53,158 nucleotides of DNA from Chloroflexi bacterium CSP1-4 (GTDB lineage: Bacteria; Chloroflexota; Limnocylindria; Limnocylindrales; CSP1-4). Location of the stretch: positions 1 through 53,158 of the forward strand of contig LDXM01000019.1 of NCBI GenBank assembly GCA_001443375.1. Direction: 5' to 3'. The position numbers and the translations under genes are program-made. The notes beneath the pieces were generated by a model. It was not told where the DNA came from, did not search any database, and saw only the letters and a list, made by a program, of their open reading frames with translations. This document shows, in pieces, positions 1 through 8,942 of this stretch (positions are counted from its first letter, which is position 1; every line of letters begins with the position of its first letter).

Positions 1-54
1 GCCGGCCACGTCTCGTCCAGGGACGTGTAAGGAGCTAGGAGGAGACCAGCGCAC

Positions 55-1338
55 ATGAAGCTGAGGAAGCTCGGCGGGCTCGCGCTCGGCGCGATGCTCG
101 TCGCTGCCGCCTGCAAAACCGGCGGCGGCGCAACAGCCACACCCGGGGCCGCCACCGAAGGCCCCACCCAGGCCCCGGCCGAGGTAACCCCGCCGACGGA
201 TCCGCTCGGCGTCGTGACCATCGCTCCCGGCGACCCGATCCATATCGCGAACTGGGGCGTCCTCTCGACCGCGGACGCGACGTTGGGGCAGGACGCGCTG
301 TATGGCGTCCAGATCGCCATCGACGACAAGGGCGGGAAGCTGCTCGACCACACGATCCAGCTGACCACCGAGGACGGCCTCTGCACCGTCGAGGGTGGCG
401 CGACGGCCGCTCAGAAGATGGCCGCCGACAGCACCCTGGTCGGGCTGATCGGTTCATCCTGCTCCGACGAGACCATCGGCGGGATCAAGGCCCTCAGCGA
501 GGCGGGCCTGACCACGATCTCGCCGTCCAACACCCGCCCGCTGCTCACCGACCCCGGCCGGGATGCAACCTTTGCGGGCTACCTGCGCACGGCACACAGC
601 GACGCCTTCCAGGGCAAGGCCGTGGCCGAATTCGCCTACAACGAGCTCGGGCTCAAGACGGCGGCGACGATCCACGACGGCAGCGGCTACGCCGAGGCGC
701 TCCAGCAGGTCTTCGTGGACGAATTCAAGCGGCTCGGGGGCACGATCACGGCCCAGGAGGCCGTGGGGAAGACCGACACGGACATGAAGCCGGTCCTGAC
801 GCGCGTCGCCCAGACCAAGCCGGAGATGATCTACTACCCGATCTTCGTCGCCTCGGGCGGCTTCATCACGGCTCAGGCGCGGCAGGTGCCCGGCCTCGAG
901 ACCACGGTGCTAATGGGTTCGGACGGCATATTCACGCCCGACTTCGTGAAGGCGGCCGGACCGGCGGCCTTGAACATGTACCTCTCCAGCCCCAACTTCT
1001 CGGCCTTCCAGGCCGGGTATGCGGACTTCATCACGAAGTACAAAGCCAAGGTGGGGACCGCCCCGATCTCGGCCTTCCACGCTCACGCCTACGACGCCAC
1101 CAACATCCTGTTCGCAGCGATCGAGAAGGTCGCCGTGAAGGCGGCGGACGGCACGCTCTACATCCCCAAGGGGGCACTTCGCGACGCGATCTACGCGACG
1201 CAGGCCTTCCCGGGCATCACGGGCACGCTGACCTGCGGCCCGTACGGGGACTGCGGTGCACCGCTCATCGCGGTCTACCAGATCACCGCTCGGGAGATCG
1301 GCGGTGAGTGGCCGCCGGCGGCGCCGGTCTGGCCGTAA
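55..1338 (+). CDS. Branched-chain amino acid ABC transporter substrate-binding lipoprotein (LivJ/LivK type)
   Basis: This 427-residue secreted lipoprotein should capture branched-chain amino acids or related ligands outside the membrane and hand them to the LivHM permease. It opens with a basic stretch, a hydrophobic helix and a lipobox ending LVAAAC (Cys 20), followed by an Ala/Thr/Pro-rich linker. The body reads as a type 1 periplasmic-binding fold: 'IHIANWGVLS' near the start, 'GLIGSSCSDETIGGIKAL' in the first lobe and 'SAFHAHAYDATNILFAAIE' near the end, all typical of Peripla_BP_6 proteins. A purine-rich Shine-Dalgarno stretch (aaggagctaggagg) precedes the ATG. It is followed by a strong hairpin and then livHMGF on the same strand. 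The exact ligand cannot be told; urea or short amides are alternatives in this family. Confidence 0.9.
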   Translation: MKLRKLGGLALGAMLVAAACKTGGGATATPGAATEGPTQAPAEVTPPTDPLGVVTIAPGDPIHIANWGVLSTADATLGQDALYGVQIAIDDKGGKLLDHTIQLTTEDGLCTVEGGATAAQKMAADSTLVGLIGSSCSDETIGGIKALSEAGLTTISPSNTRPLLTDPGRDATFAGYLRTAHSDAFQGKAVAEFAYNELGLKTAATIHDGSGYAEALQQVFVDEFKRLGGTITAQEAVGKTDTDMKPVLTRVAQTKPEMIYYPIFVASGGFITAQARQVPGLETTVLMGSDGIFTPDFVKAAGPAALNMYLSSPNFSAFQAGYADFITKYKAKVGTAPISAFHAHAYDATNILFAAIEKVAVKAADGTLYIPKGALRDAIYATQAFPGITGTLTCGPYGDCGAPLIAVYQITAREIGGEWPPAAPVWP

Positions 1339-1381
1339 CGCGGACGTCGAGGCTGATCTCGATCCGCAAACGTTCTTGACG

Positions 1382-1423
1382 AGGCGGCGGAGCCGGGCGA
1401 GCGTTCGCCCGGCTCCGCCGCCT
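1382..1423 (+). terminator. Strong intercistronic hairpin between binding-protein gene and livH
   Basis: A perfect 19-bp stem with a 4-base loop (GCGT) sits in the 110-base gap after the binding-protein stop codon. The right arm is followed by only two T residues before 'catcc', so it is not a textbook intrinsic terminator. In ABC operons such hairpins commonly protect the upstream mRNA and reduce read-through, giving more binding protein than permease. That role is inferred. Confidence 0.6.
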
Positions 1424-1448
1424 TCATCCACCTGATCGAGGGCGACAC

Positions 1449-2525
1449 ATGTACTCGAGGTGGGTCGAGCGACTGACGGACGTCTCGATCTCCGGCTTCC
1501 TGTGGGCATTCCGGATCGTCATCGTCCTGGTCGTCGTCGTGGGGTCGGCACTGACCCTGACCCAGGGCAAATACTCCCTCGCGACCTGGATCGACCTCGC
1601 GCTGAACGGCTTGAGCCTGGGCAGCATCTATGCCCTAATCGCCCTTGGCTACACGATGGTCTACGGCATCCTGGGCATGATCAATTTCGCTCACGGCGAG
1701 ATCTTCATGGCGGGGGCCTTCGGGGGCTACTTCGCCGCGGTGGGCCTCGCCCAGGCCGGGCTCCTGAACCTGAACCCGCTCACGGCCGTGCTCTCGGTCG
1801 TGATCATGATCGCCGTCGCCATGGCGGTGTCCACGACGCTGGCCGTGCTCGTGGAGCGGATCGCCTACCGTCCGCTGCGGAAAGCCCCGCGGCTGATACC
1901 GCTCATCGCCGCCATCGGCGCGTCGTTCTTCCTCCAGTACACGTTCCGCGGCCTCTTCGGTCCGGGGATCTACGCCTACCCAGCCGTCGACGTCCTGGGC
2001 GAGGCCGTCCCGCTGTCGTTCATAAGGTTGCGCTGGGTCGACGTGCTGGTCGTCGTATCGGCCTTCGTCATGATGGCGGGCCTGTACCTGTTCGTCATGC
2101 GCACGAAGGTGGGCACCGCCATCCGGGCCGTCTCGGAAGACAAGGACATCGCGGCCCTGATGGGCATCGACGTGAACCGCGCGATCGTGACGACGTTCGC
2201 CGTCGGCGCGGCGATGGCCGGCGCGGCCGGTGTCCTCTACGCCCTGATGTTCCGCCAGGTCTTCTTCTTCAGCGGGTTCATCCCGGGCATCAAGGCGTTC
2301 ACGGCCGCCGTCTTGGGCGGCATCGGCAACGTCCCGGGGGCGATGCTCGGCGGCCTGTTCCTGGGCCAGGCCGAATCGATCGGCCCGACGCTGTTCCTCG
2401 ATGGATTCGGCGTGCCTTCGCCGAATCAGCTCAGGGATGTGATCGCCTTCACGATGCTCGTGCTCGTGCTGGTCTTCCGCCCCTCCGGCATCCTGGGCGA
2501 GCGCGTCACCGAGCACAAGGCATGA
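1449..2525 (+). CDS. livH: Branched-chain amino acid ABC transporter permease LivH
   Basis: Inner-membrane permease of 358 residues, one of the two pore-forming subunits of a HAAT-family importer. After a short N-terminal helix it shows the LivH hallmarks 'LGYTMVYGILGMINFAHGEIFM' (about residues 65-85), the Arg-rich 'ERIAYRPLRKAPRL' loop, and the EAA-like cytoplasmic segment around 'AIRAVSEDKDIAALMGIDVNR' that contacts the ATPases. The C-terminus 'VFRPSGILGERV' is also typical. The stop overlaps the livM start by four bases (ATGA), so the two are translationally coupled. Confidence 0.93.
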   Translation: MYSRWVERLTDVSISGFLWAFRIVIVLVVVVGSALTLTQGKYSLATWIDLALNGLSLGSIYALIALGYTMVYGILGMINFAHGEIFMAGAFGGYFAAVGLAQAGLLNLNPLTAVLSVVIMIAVAMAVSTTLAVLVERIAYRPLRKAPRLIPLIAAIGASFFLQYTFRGLFGPGIYAYPAVDVLGEAVPLSFIRLRWVDVLVVVSAFVMMAGLYLFVMRTKVGTAIRAVSEDKDIAALMGIDVNRAIVTTFAVGAAMAGAAGVLYALMFRQVFFFSGFIPGIKAFTAAVLGGIGNVPGAMLGGLFLGQAESIGPTLFLDGFGVPSPNQLRDVIAFTMLVLVLVFRPSGILGERVTEHKA

Positions 2526-4237
2526 CGGACGCACGATCGGCCGTGATGGTCGCCACGACCCGGCACCCCTGGGGCGGCGTGGTGCGGGTCGGCCTCCTGG
2601 GGGGCGTGGTCGCCGTCTACCTCTGCCTAGTGGGCATCGTACCGACCTTCGCCGAACGGCCCCTGATCAGCGGGGCCATCTCGCTGGGGCACACGGCGCT
2701 CGCGATGGCAGCGGTCTTCAGCGGCTACCTCGCGGCACGCCGGGCGCCTGCCGGGAATGTCCAAGCCGTCGCGGCGGGCGCCCTGGCCGGGGCGATCGCC
2801 GGCTCGGCGCTGGCCCTGCTGGTCGTCGTCGGCGAAGTGGTCGATGTGCGTGCGGTCATGCTGCAGGCCTCGCCGGCGCTGTACGACCTGCTCACCCTCG
2901 GCATGGGACTGGCCGGATTCTGGATCCCCGCGGTTGCCGGAGCGGTGCTGGCCGGGGCCGCCGCCGCCGTCTCCATCTTGCCGTCGAGCTACCGCCTGCC
3001 CCTGTCCTGGGGACTCGTCGCGGTAGTCGTCCTGGGGCTGTTCGCGGGCCTGCTTCGCACGCCGATGTTGACCGGCGCCCTGAGCGGCGTCGCCCGCTTC
3101 CTGTTCGCGTCGGACGGTCTGACGCCGGTCGGTGCCGTGATCACCTTCGTGGTCGCGATCGGCACCAACGTGCTGCAGCGGCGGGTCCTCGTCCGCCAGC
3201 GCATCGCCGAGATGCCCGCCACCAGGCGCCGGGCGCTGCTGGCGCCGGCCATCGTCGCTGGCCTGCTCATCGTCCTGGTCCTGCCGCTTTCGCTGGGCGG
3301 GTTCTTCGCCCAGGTCATCGCCCTGGTCGCCCTCTACGTGCTGATGGGCTTCGGCCTCAACATCACGCTCGGTCTGGCCGGGTTGCTCGACCTGGGCTTC
3401 GTGGCATTCTTCGCCGTGGGCGCCTACACCGTCGGCCTGCTGACCTCTCCCGGCGAGTTCGGCATCGCCCAGTGGCCCTTCTGGGCCGCCATCCCCTTCG
3501 CCGCGCTGATCGCGATGGCCTTCGGGGCCTTCCTGGGGCTGCCCATCCTGGGCATTCGGGGCGACTACCTCGCGATCGCCACGCTCGGCTTCGGCGAGAT
3601 CATCCGCATCCTCGCCGGCTCCGACCTTCTGAAGCAATGGCTCGGTGGGCCGCGGGGCATCCTGAACATCCCCAAGCCCATCGACGTGCCGCCCGACCAC
3701 TTCCTGGCCGGGCCGCACCAGATCTACTACATCGCGCTCGCCTGCGCGGCACTCGTCGCCTTCGTCGCCTGGCGGCTGCGCGACTCGCGCCTGGGCCGGG
3801 CGTGGATCGCCATTCGCGAGGACGAGGACGTGGCCCAGGCGCTGGGCATCGATCTGGTCCAGACCAAGCTACTCGCCTACATGCTGGGAGCGGCGTTCGC
3901 CGGCCTCGGCGGCGGCATCTTCTCGGCGCTGGTCGGCTCGATCGTCTCCAGCAGCATCCAGCTCTTCGTCTCGATCAACGTCGTCGCCATCATCATCGTC
4001 GGCGGGATGGGCAGCATCCCCGGCGTCGTGGTCGGGGCGGCGTTCCTGATCGGCGTCCCGGAGCTCTTCCGCGAGTTGTCGAGCTACCGGTTCCTGTTCT
4101 ACGGGATCGCGTTGATCGCGATGATGCGCTACCGGCCGGAAGGGCTGCTGCCCTCCAGGATCGTCCGGCGCGAACTGCACGTACCCGATGAAGTGGCGGC
4201 ACCGGGCGCCCCCGTCAACGGCTCCGCGGCCGGCTGA
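2522..4237 (+). CDS. livM: Branched-chain amino acid ABC transporter permease LivM with long N-terminal membrane extension
   Basis: Second permease subunit of the importer, 571 residues. The ATG lies inside the livH stop (ATGA overlap), which decides the start. The C-terminal ~310 residues are classical LivM ('GLNITLGLAGLLDLGFVAFF', 'GLPILGIRGDYLAIATLGFGEI', 'AIREDEDVAQALGID', 'MMRYRPEGLLP'). The first ~255 residues, absent from a usual ~330-residue LivM, are an extra hydrophobic region that appears to add five or six membrane segments, including 'GALAGAIAGSALALLVVVGE' and 'AVAGAVLAGAAAAV'. What the extension does is unknown; long LivM forms occur in several phyla. Confidence 0.9.
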   Translation: MTDARSAVMVATTRHPWGGVVRVGLLGGVVAVYLCLVGIVPTFAERPLISGAISLGHTALAMAAVFSGYLAARRAPAGNVQAVAAGALAGAIAGSALALLVVVGEVVDVRAVMLQASPALYDLLTLGMGLAGFWIPAVAGAVLAGAAAAVSILPSSYRLPLSWGLVAVVVLGLFAGLLRTPMLTGALSGVARFLFASDGLTPVGAVITFVVAIGTNVLQRRVLVRQRIAEMPATRRRALLAPAIVAGLLIVLVLPLSLGGFFAQVIALVALYVLMGFGLNITLGLAGLLDLGFVAFFAVGAYTVGLLTSPGEFGIAQWPFWAAIPFAALIAMAFGAFLGLPILGIRGDYLAIATLGFGEIIRILAGSDLLKQWLGGPRGILNIPKPIDVPPDHFLAGPHQIYYIALACAALVAFVAWRLRDSRLGRAWIAIREDEDVAQALGIDLVQTKLLAYMLGAAFAGLGGGIFSALVGSIVSSSIQLFVSINVVAIIIVGGMGSIPGVVVGAAFLIGVPELFRELSSYRFLFYGIALIAMMRYRPEGLLPSRIVRRELHVPDEVAAPGAPVNGSAAG

Positions 4238-4253
4238 GGGAAGAGGACACGGG

Positions 4254-5017
4254 ATGCCACTGCTTGTTGCCGAGGGAGTGACCAAGCGCTTTGGCGGGCT
4301 CGTCGCGGTCAGCAACCTCGACTTCGAGATCGAGCAGGGGGGCATCGTCAGCGTGATCGGTCCGAACGGCGCCGGGAAGACGACCTTCTTCAACTGCATC
4401 GCCGGCTTCAACCGCATCGACGAGGGAACGATCACCTTCGATGGCCTGCCCATCTATCACCTTCGACGCGACAAGATCGCGCATCTGGGCATCTCGCGCA
4501 CCTACCAGAACATCCGCCTCTTCGCCAACATGACCGCGCTGGAGAACATCCTCGTCGGCCTGCACCACCACCTCCGCTCGACGTGGATCGGCGCCGTGCT
4601 GGGCACGCGCCACGTCCGCGAGGACGAGGCGAGGGCCCATCAGGAAGCGCGAAGGCTGCTCCAGTTCGTCGGTCTCCAGGGCAAGGGCGACATGCTCGCG
4701 AGCAAGCTCCCGTACGGGGACCAGCGGCGTCTCGAGATCGCCCGCGCCCTGGCCAACAGTCCGCGGTTGCTGCTGCTCGATGAGCCGACGGCCGGCATGA
4801 ACCCGGCCGAGACGCAGCAGATGACGGAGTTCATCCGCCGACTCCGCGATGAGCTGGGCATCACGATCCTGCTCATCGAGCACGAGATGCGCGTGGTGAT
4901 GGGCCTGAGCGACCGGATCACGGTCCTGGATCACGGCGAGCGCATCGCCGAGGGTACGCCGGAGCAGGTCCGGGCGAACCCTCGGGTCATCGAAGCGTAC
5001 CTGGGCACCCCGGCCAC

Positions 5018-5021
<4 letters not shown>
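4254..5021 (+). CDS. livG: Branched-chain amino acid ABC transporter ATP-binding protein LivG
   Basis: Cytoplasmic ATPase of 255 residues. Walker A 'GPNGAGKTTFFN' is near residue 37, the Q-loop follows 'GISRTYQNIRLF', the signature is the LivG variant 'LPYGDQRRLEIARAL', and Walker B is 'LLLLDEPTAGMNP' with the switch histidine in 'LLIEHEMRVVM'. I chose the ATG at 4254 because an A/G-rich ribosome site (gagggaagagg) sits just before it; the upstream in-frame extension overlaps livM and has no family similarity. The stop overlaps livF by four bases. Confidence 0.94.
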
Positions 5022-5758
<737 letters not shown>

Positions 5759-5805
5759 TCGAGGCCGACCGCCCAGGCCGGCGACGGTGCCGCAGGGGTC
5801 CCAGC

Positions 5806-5990
5806 CCGTTCAGCCCTCCGCCATCGCCGTGATGACCGCGCTCGCCGACACAGATCGTCTTGCCGGGGCCGAGTTCGAAGCGACCTGCGAGGCGCGTGGC
5901 ATCCGCCTCTTCGTCCAGCCCCCCGCGCCCACCCAAGCTCCACGGAGCGGGCGAGCGGGCGAACCGGGCCCATACCGATGAGTTCCGGAC
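5806..5990 (+). pseudogene. Remnant of an IS481-type transposase (catalytic-core fragment, frameshifted)
   Basis: Two pieces in different + frames match the intact transposase at 29927-30967. 'AEFEATCEARGIRLFVQPP' (about 5868-5925) corresponds to 'AEFETDCQARGIALFVLPP', and after a frame change 'KLHGAGERANRAHTDEF' (about 5936-5985) corresponds to 'KLHGSVERANRTHTEEF', the segment with the third catalytic acid. No N-terminal half, start or stop is recognisable. The part before 5868 is scrambled and includes 25 bases nearly identical to a piece of the binding-protein gene at 6733-6757. It is a dead fragment marking an old insertion and rearrangement. Confidence 0.75.
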
Positions 5991-6080
5991 CGCGTACGGC
6001 TGCTGCCATGCGGGCGGGGGAAGGCACGGGCTGGATGGGTCCGTCCTGGAAGCGCAGCTTTATATAAAGTGTCGTTGATA

Positions 6081-6293
6081 CTAGGCGAGCGGGCGCGCTG
6101 CTGCCAACCCATCGCGACGCCCGCTGTCGAAGCCGATCGTGCCCGCGATGAACCCGATGAGCGCCGCCAGGATGGCGGCCCAGACGAGCGCGAACTGGAG
6201 CCGGAAGCCGAGCCGGCGGCGCCGGTCGTTCTCGCGGATGCGCAGGAGGATATCCGGCTCTCGCCGCTCGGCTTCCGAAGCCCTGAAGCTCAT
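6081..6293 (-). CDS. Small membrane protein, possibly the N-terminal stump of an amino-acid ABC permease
   Basis: Seventy residues starting 'MSFRASEAERREPDILL', with a charged N-terminus (…RENDRRRRLGF) and one clear membrane helix 'FALVWAAILAALIGFIAGTI', then a short tail and a TAG stop. An upstream in-frame ATG at 6308 is possible. It lies just downstream of an amino-acid-binding lipoprotein gene on the same strand, where a permease gene would be expected, and is followed within about 100 bases by the decayed transposase. I infer that a permease was cut here, but a genuine small membrane protein cannot be excluded. Confidence 0.5.
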   Translation of the reverse strand: MSFRASEAERREPDILLRIRENDRRRRLGFRLQFALVWAAILAALIGFIAGTIGFDSGRRDGLAAARPLA

Positions 6294-6344
6294 CTCACGA
6301 CCCCGCATCCATGGTCGTGGCCATGGCGGTTCCCGATCGGCCGC

Positions 6345-7241
6345 CTATTCGCCGACCTTCGTGGTCAGGTCCACGCCGAACCACTTCTCGGAGAGTGCCT
6401 TGAGCGTGCCGTCGCTGTGCATGTCGGTGATGATCTTGTCGATGGCCGCGACGAGATCCGCGTGCGGCGGGCCTGACTTGTCGATGGCCACCGCCAGCTC
6501 CTCGTTGTAGACGGGGTCGCCCACCTTGACCATGGGCACCCCGGCGCCGATGGCCTGCTCGATGACCGTGTTCGAGGTGAGCATGCCGTCGGATTCTGTC
6601 CGGCCGGCCTGGATGGCCTCGGCGCAGTTCTGGTCCGTGGGAAGCTTGAATGCCGTGGCGCCTGCGGGCGGGGTCAGGGCCTTGATGGCGGGATCGAGCG
6701 TCCCCTCCAGCCAGTACTGGTAGGTCGTTGAGTCGCCGACGCAGATCGTCTTGCCGGCGAAACCGTCCAACGTGGTGATCCCGGACGCCTTGGTCGCGGC
6801 CAGCTGCGCCGGCGTGTAGTAATACGGGACGGAGAAGTCGAGGACCTTCGTGCGGTCGGCCAGGATCGTCATCGAGCCGACGCTGATGTCCCAGCGGCCG
6901 CCCCAGCTCCCGGCCGTGATGGTGTCCCAGCCGGGCGTGATGAACTCGACCTTCACTCCGAGCCCCGCCGCGATCTTGTTCGCGACGTCGATGTCGAAGC
7001 CCTCGTACGTGCCGTCCGGTTTCAGCACGGACTGGGGCGCGTAGTTGGGATCGGTGGAGATGCGGATCGTCCCGGCCGTCTTCACGAGGGCCAGCAGGTC
7101 GTCCGGGTCTGGCGTGGCTGCAGGCACCGCAGTCGGCGACTCGGCCGGCGGTGCGGATGTCGCAGCGCCACCTGTAGAACAGGCGCCCGCTACGAGCACG
7201 GCACTCACGAGGAGTGCGAGGAGGCGAGAGGTCGGGATCAT
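6345..7241 (-). CDS. Amino-acid ABC transporter substrate-binding lipoprotein (family 3 solute-binding protein)
   Basis: A 298-residue lipoprotein of the polar amino acid/glutamine binding family (SBP_bac_3). It begins 'MIPTSRLLALL', with lipobox LVAGAC, then a Pro/Ala/Thr linker. Family signatures are 'IRISTDPNYAPQSVL', 'YEGFDIDVANKIAAGLGVKVEFI', 'FSVPYYYTPAQL' and 'GKTICVGDSTTYQYWL'. I chose the ATG at 7241 because GGAGG lies just upstream and it places the signal peptide at the N-terminus; the longer reading frame has no signal. The expected permease and ATPase genes are missing here; only the possible stump at 6081-6293 follows. Confidence 0.9.
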   Translation of the reverse strand: MIPTSRLLALLVSAVLVAGACSTGGAATSAPPAESPTAVPAATPDPDDLLALVKTAGTIRISTDPNYAPQSVLKPDGTYEGFDIDVANKIAAGLGVKVEFITPGWDTITAGSWGGRWDISVGSMTILADRTKVLDFSVPYYYTPAQLAATKASGITTLDGFAGKTICVGDSTTYQYWLEGTLDPAIKALTPPAGATAFKLPTDQNCAEAIQAGRTESDGMLTSNTVIEQAIGAGVPMVKVGDPVYNEELAVAIDKSGPPHADLVAAIDKIITDMHSDGTLKALSEKWFGVDLTTKVGE

Positions 7242-7374
7242 GGCTCCTCCAGTCGACGGTCCCGGGGGCTGCTGCGGTGCCGACGGGCCGGGCCCGTGAT
7301 GCCCTCGGCGATTCGGTGGACGCTCGGCGCCCACGCTACGCCGGGGCACGTGGCAGCGTCAAGCAAGGCAACGA

Positions 7375-8142
7375 CTAGGGCAGGGTGCGGACCATCCCGC
7401 CGTCCACGCCGACCGTCTGGCCGGTCACGTACGAGGCGGCGGGGGAGAGCAGGAAGGCCGCGACCCGTCCGATCTCCGCCGGCTCCCCGTAGCGTCCGAG
7501 GGGGATGCGCGCGATGGTCTGGCGTTGGATCTCATCGACCGTGGTGCCCGCGGCGCCGGCACGCGCCGTGTCGATCTGGGCGATGCGGTCGGTGGCCACG
7601 CGGCCCGGTGCGATGGCGTTGACGCGGATCGGCGCGAGTTCGCCGGCGAGCGACTTGACGAGGCCGTTGAGGCCCGGGCGCAGCAGGTTGGACGTCGTCA
7701 GGTTGGGGATCGGCTCGCGCACGGAGCTGGACAGGATCACCAGGATCGCCGGCCGGCCGCTCTGCCGGAGGTGGGGGATGGCGGCGCGCAGGAGCCGCAC
7801 GGCGCTGCGCAGCGTGCCGTCGATGGCGGTCTCCCAGTGCGCCTCGGTGAGGTCCTCGAAGCGCCCGAGCGGCGGGCCGCCGCTGTTGACGACGAGGAGG
7901 TCGAGGCCCTCGAATGCGTGCACGGCCGACTCGACCGCCGACGCTGGCCCCTCGGGGGTCGAGAGATCCGTCGGCACGGCCACGCCGCCCAGCCGCCGAG
8001 CGAGGTCCGCGAGCTTCTCGGCCGAACGTGCGGCGAGGGCGACCCGCGCCCCTTCGCCGGCCAGCGCTGTGGCGATCGCGGCCCCCAGGCCGCCGCTGGC
8101 GCCCCCCACCAGCGCCCGCGCGCCCTGGAGCCCGAGGTCCAT
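7375..8142 (-). CDS. Short-chain dehydrogenase/reductase-like protein lacking the usual Tyr-Lys pair
   Basis: A 255-residue Rossmann-fold SDR. The nucleotide motif is 'GGASGGLGAAIA' (about residues 13-24) and the NAG-like motif is 'VVNSGGP'. The active-site Ser is in 'VILSSSVREP', but where classical SDRs have Tyr-x3-Lys this protein reads 'SNLLRPGLNGLVKSL', so Tyr and Lys are replaced by Asn and Arg. A subgroup of FabG-like SDRs shares this. The C-terminus 'ASYVTGQTVGVDGGM' is canonical. It starts two bases after the stop of the regulator gene, so the two form an operon. Substrate unknown. Confidence 0.85.
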   Translation of the reverse strand: MDLGLQGARALVGGASGGLGAAIATALAGEGARVALAARSAEKLADLARRLGGVAVPTDLSTPEGPASAVESAVHAFEGLDLLVVNSGGPPLGRFEDLTEAHWETAIDGTLRSAVRLLRAAIPHLRQSGRPAILVILSSSVREPIPNLTTSNLLRPGLNGLVKSLAGELAPIRVNAIAPGRVATDRIAQIDTARAGAAGTTVDEIQRQTIARIPLGRYGEPAEIGRVAAFLLSPAASYVTGQTVGVDGGMVRTLP

Positions 8143-8144
8143 GG

Positions 8145-8873
8145 TCAGCCGCCCAGCCGCGCCACGCGATGGGCGGCCGCGAGCACCCTGCGCGCGGTCG
8201 TCGGTGAGACCCGCGAGACGGCCGCGAACGTGGCCGCCAGCTCATCCGCGGGCAGTGAGCTCAGAAGGCGCAGGAGGCGATCGAGCGTCGCGTCGTCGAG
8301 CCGGGCAAGGACGGCGAAGCCGCGCGCGATCTCGGTCGTCTCCGCGCGAGCGACGAGCGCCACGGCCCGGTCGAAGAGACGGACGAACTCGCGGAAGTCC
8401 ACCAGCCAGTCGCGCAGACCGAGCACCTCGGCGTCCTGGGGCGAGCTGGCAGCGACCTCGTCCGCGAGGGCCATGGCCTGTTCGATGGTCGGCAGCACGG
8501 GGTCGGTCTCGCGCTGCTTGCGCTGCTCGGCGATGCGCTGGAACCAGACCCAGTGGTCGCCGACCTTGGCGTAGGCGACCGCGCTCGGGCCGCGCCGCCC
8601 GAACCGGACCGGGTCCGGTACACGCTCGATGAGCCCCCACCCGACGCACTCGGCGAGGGCCAGGCTGGCGGCGCGATGCGACAGCCCGAGCGCCTGGCGC
8701 ACCGCGCGTTCGGTCAGCGGGCCCGTGCTGACCAGGACGTAACCGTGGACGCGGGCCACCGACGGCGGCACGCCCCAGGCGGCGCCCATCTCGCCCCAGG
8801 CGTCGGCGAAGGCGAGCCGGATCTCCTCGGCGGAGGAGCGGGTCGAGGTCGGCTGAGGCGCGCGGACGGCCAT
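8145..8873 (-). CDS. GbsR/MarR-like winged-helix transcriptional regulator
   Basis: A 242-residue cytoplasmic protein with an N-terminal winged helix: 'VARVHGYVLVSTGPLTERAV', recognition region 'ALGLSHRAASLALAECVGWGL', wing 'RVPDPVRFGRRGPSAVAY'. The helical C-terminal half is probably for dimerisation. The layout fits GbsR-type members of the MarR superfamily. I used the ATG at 8873; a -10-like TATCGT on the minus strand at 8887-8882 lies 8 bases ahead of it, so the message may be leaderless. It probably controls itself, the SDR gene and perhaps the divergent cyclase gene. The ligand is unknown. Confidence 0.8.
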   Translation of the reverse strand: MAVRAPQPTSTRSSAEEIRLAFADAWGEMGAAWGVPPSVARVHGYVLVSTGPLTERAVRQALGLSHRAASLALAECVGWGLIERVPDPVRFGRRGPSAVAYAKVGDHWVWFQRIAEQRKQRETDPVLPTIEQAMALADEVAASSPQDAEVLGLRDWLVDFREFVRLFDRAVALVARAETTEIARGFAVLARLDDATLDRLLRLLSSLPADELAATFAAVSRVSPTTARRVLAAAHRVARLGG

Positions 8874-8930
8874 CGACCCTGACGATAGCAGGGCTGGAGG
8901 TAGCAAGTTTCTTCGCGGCCGCTGGCGGTG

Positions 8931-8936
8931 TACCTT
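8931..8936 (+). promoter_or_regulatory. Putative -10 box of a leaderless promoter for the cyclase-ATPase gene
   Basis: TACCTT lies six bases before the ATG at 8943, and no Shine-Dalgarno sequence is present. It sits in a small inverted arrangement (GCGG…CCGC). The same -10-to-start spacing recurs at several genes in this window. Confidence 0.45.
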
Positions 8937-8942
8937 CCGCGC

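Noticed and set aside
1382-1423. True transcription terminator splitting the liv operon
   Set aside because: The stem is very stable but followed by only two T residues, and livHMGF has no obvious separate promoter, so an mRNA-stabilising or partially terminating hairpin is more likely.
1460-2521. Upstream extension of the livM frame through livH
   Set aside because: Arg/Gly/Pro-rich shadow of livH; the real start is the ATG at 2522.
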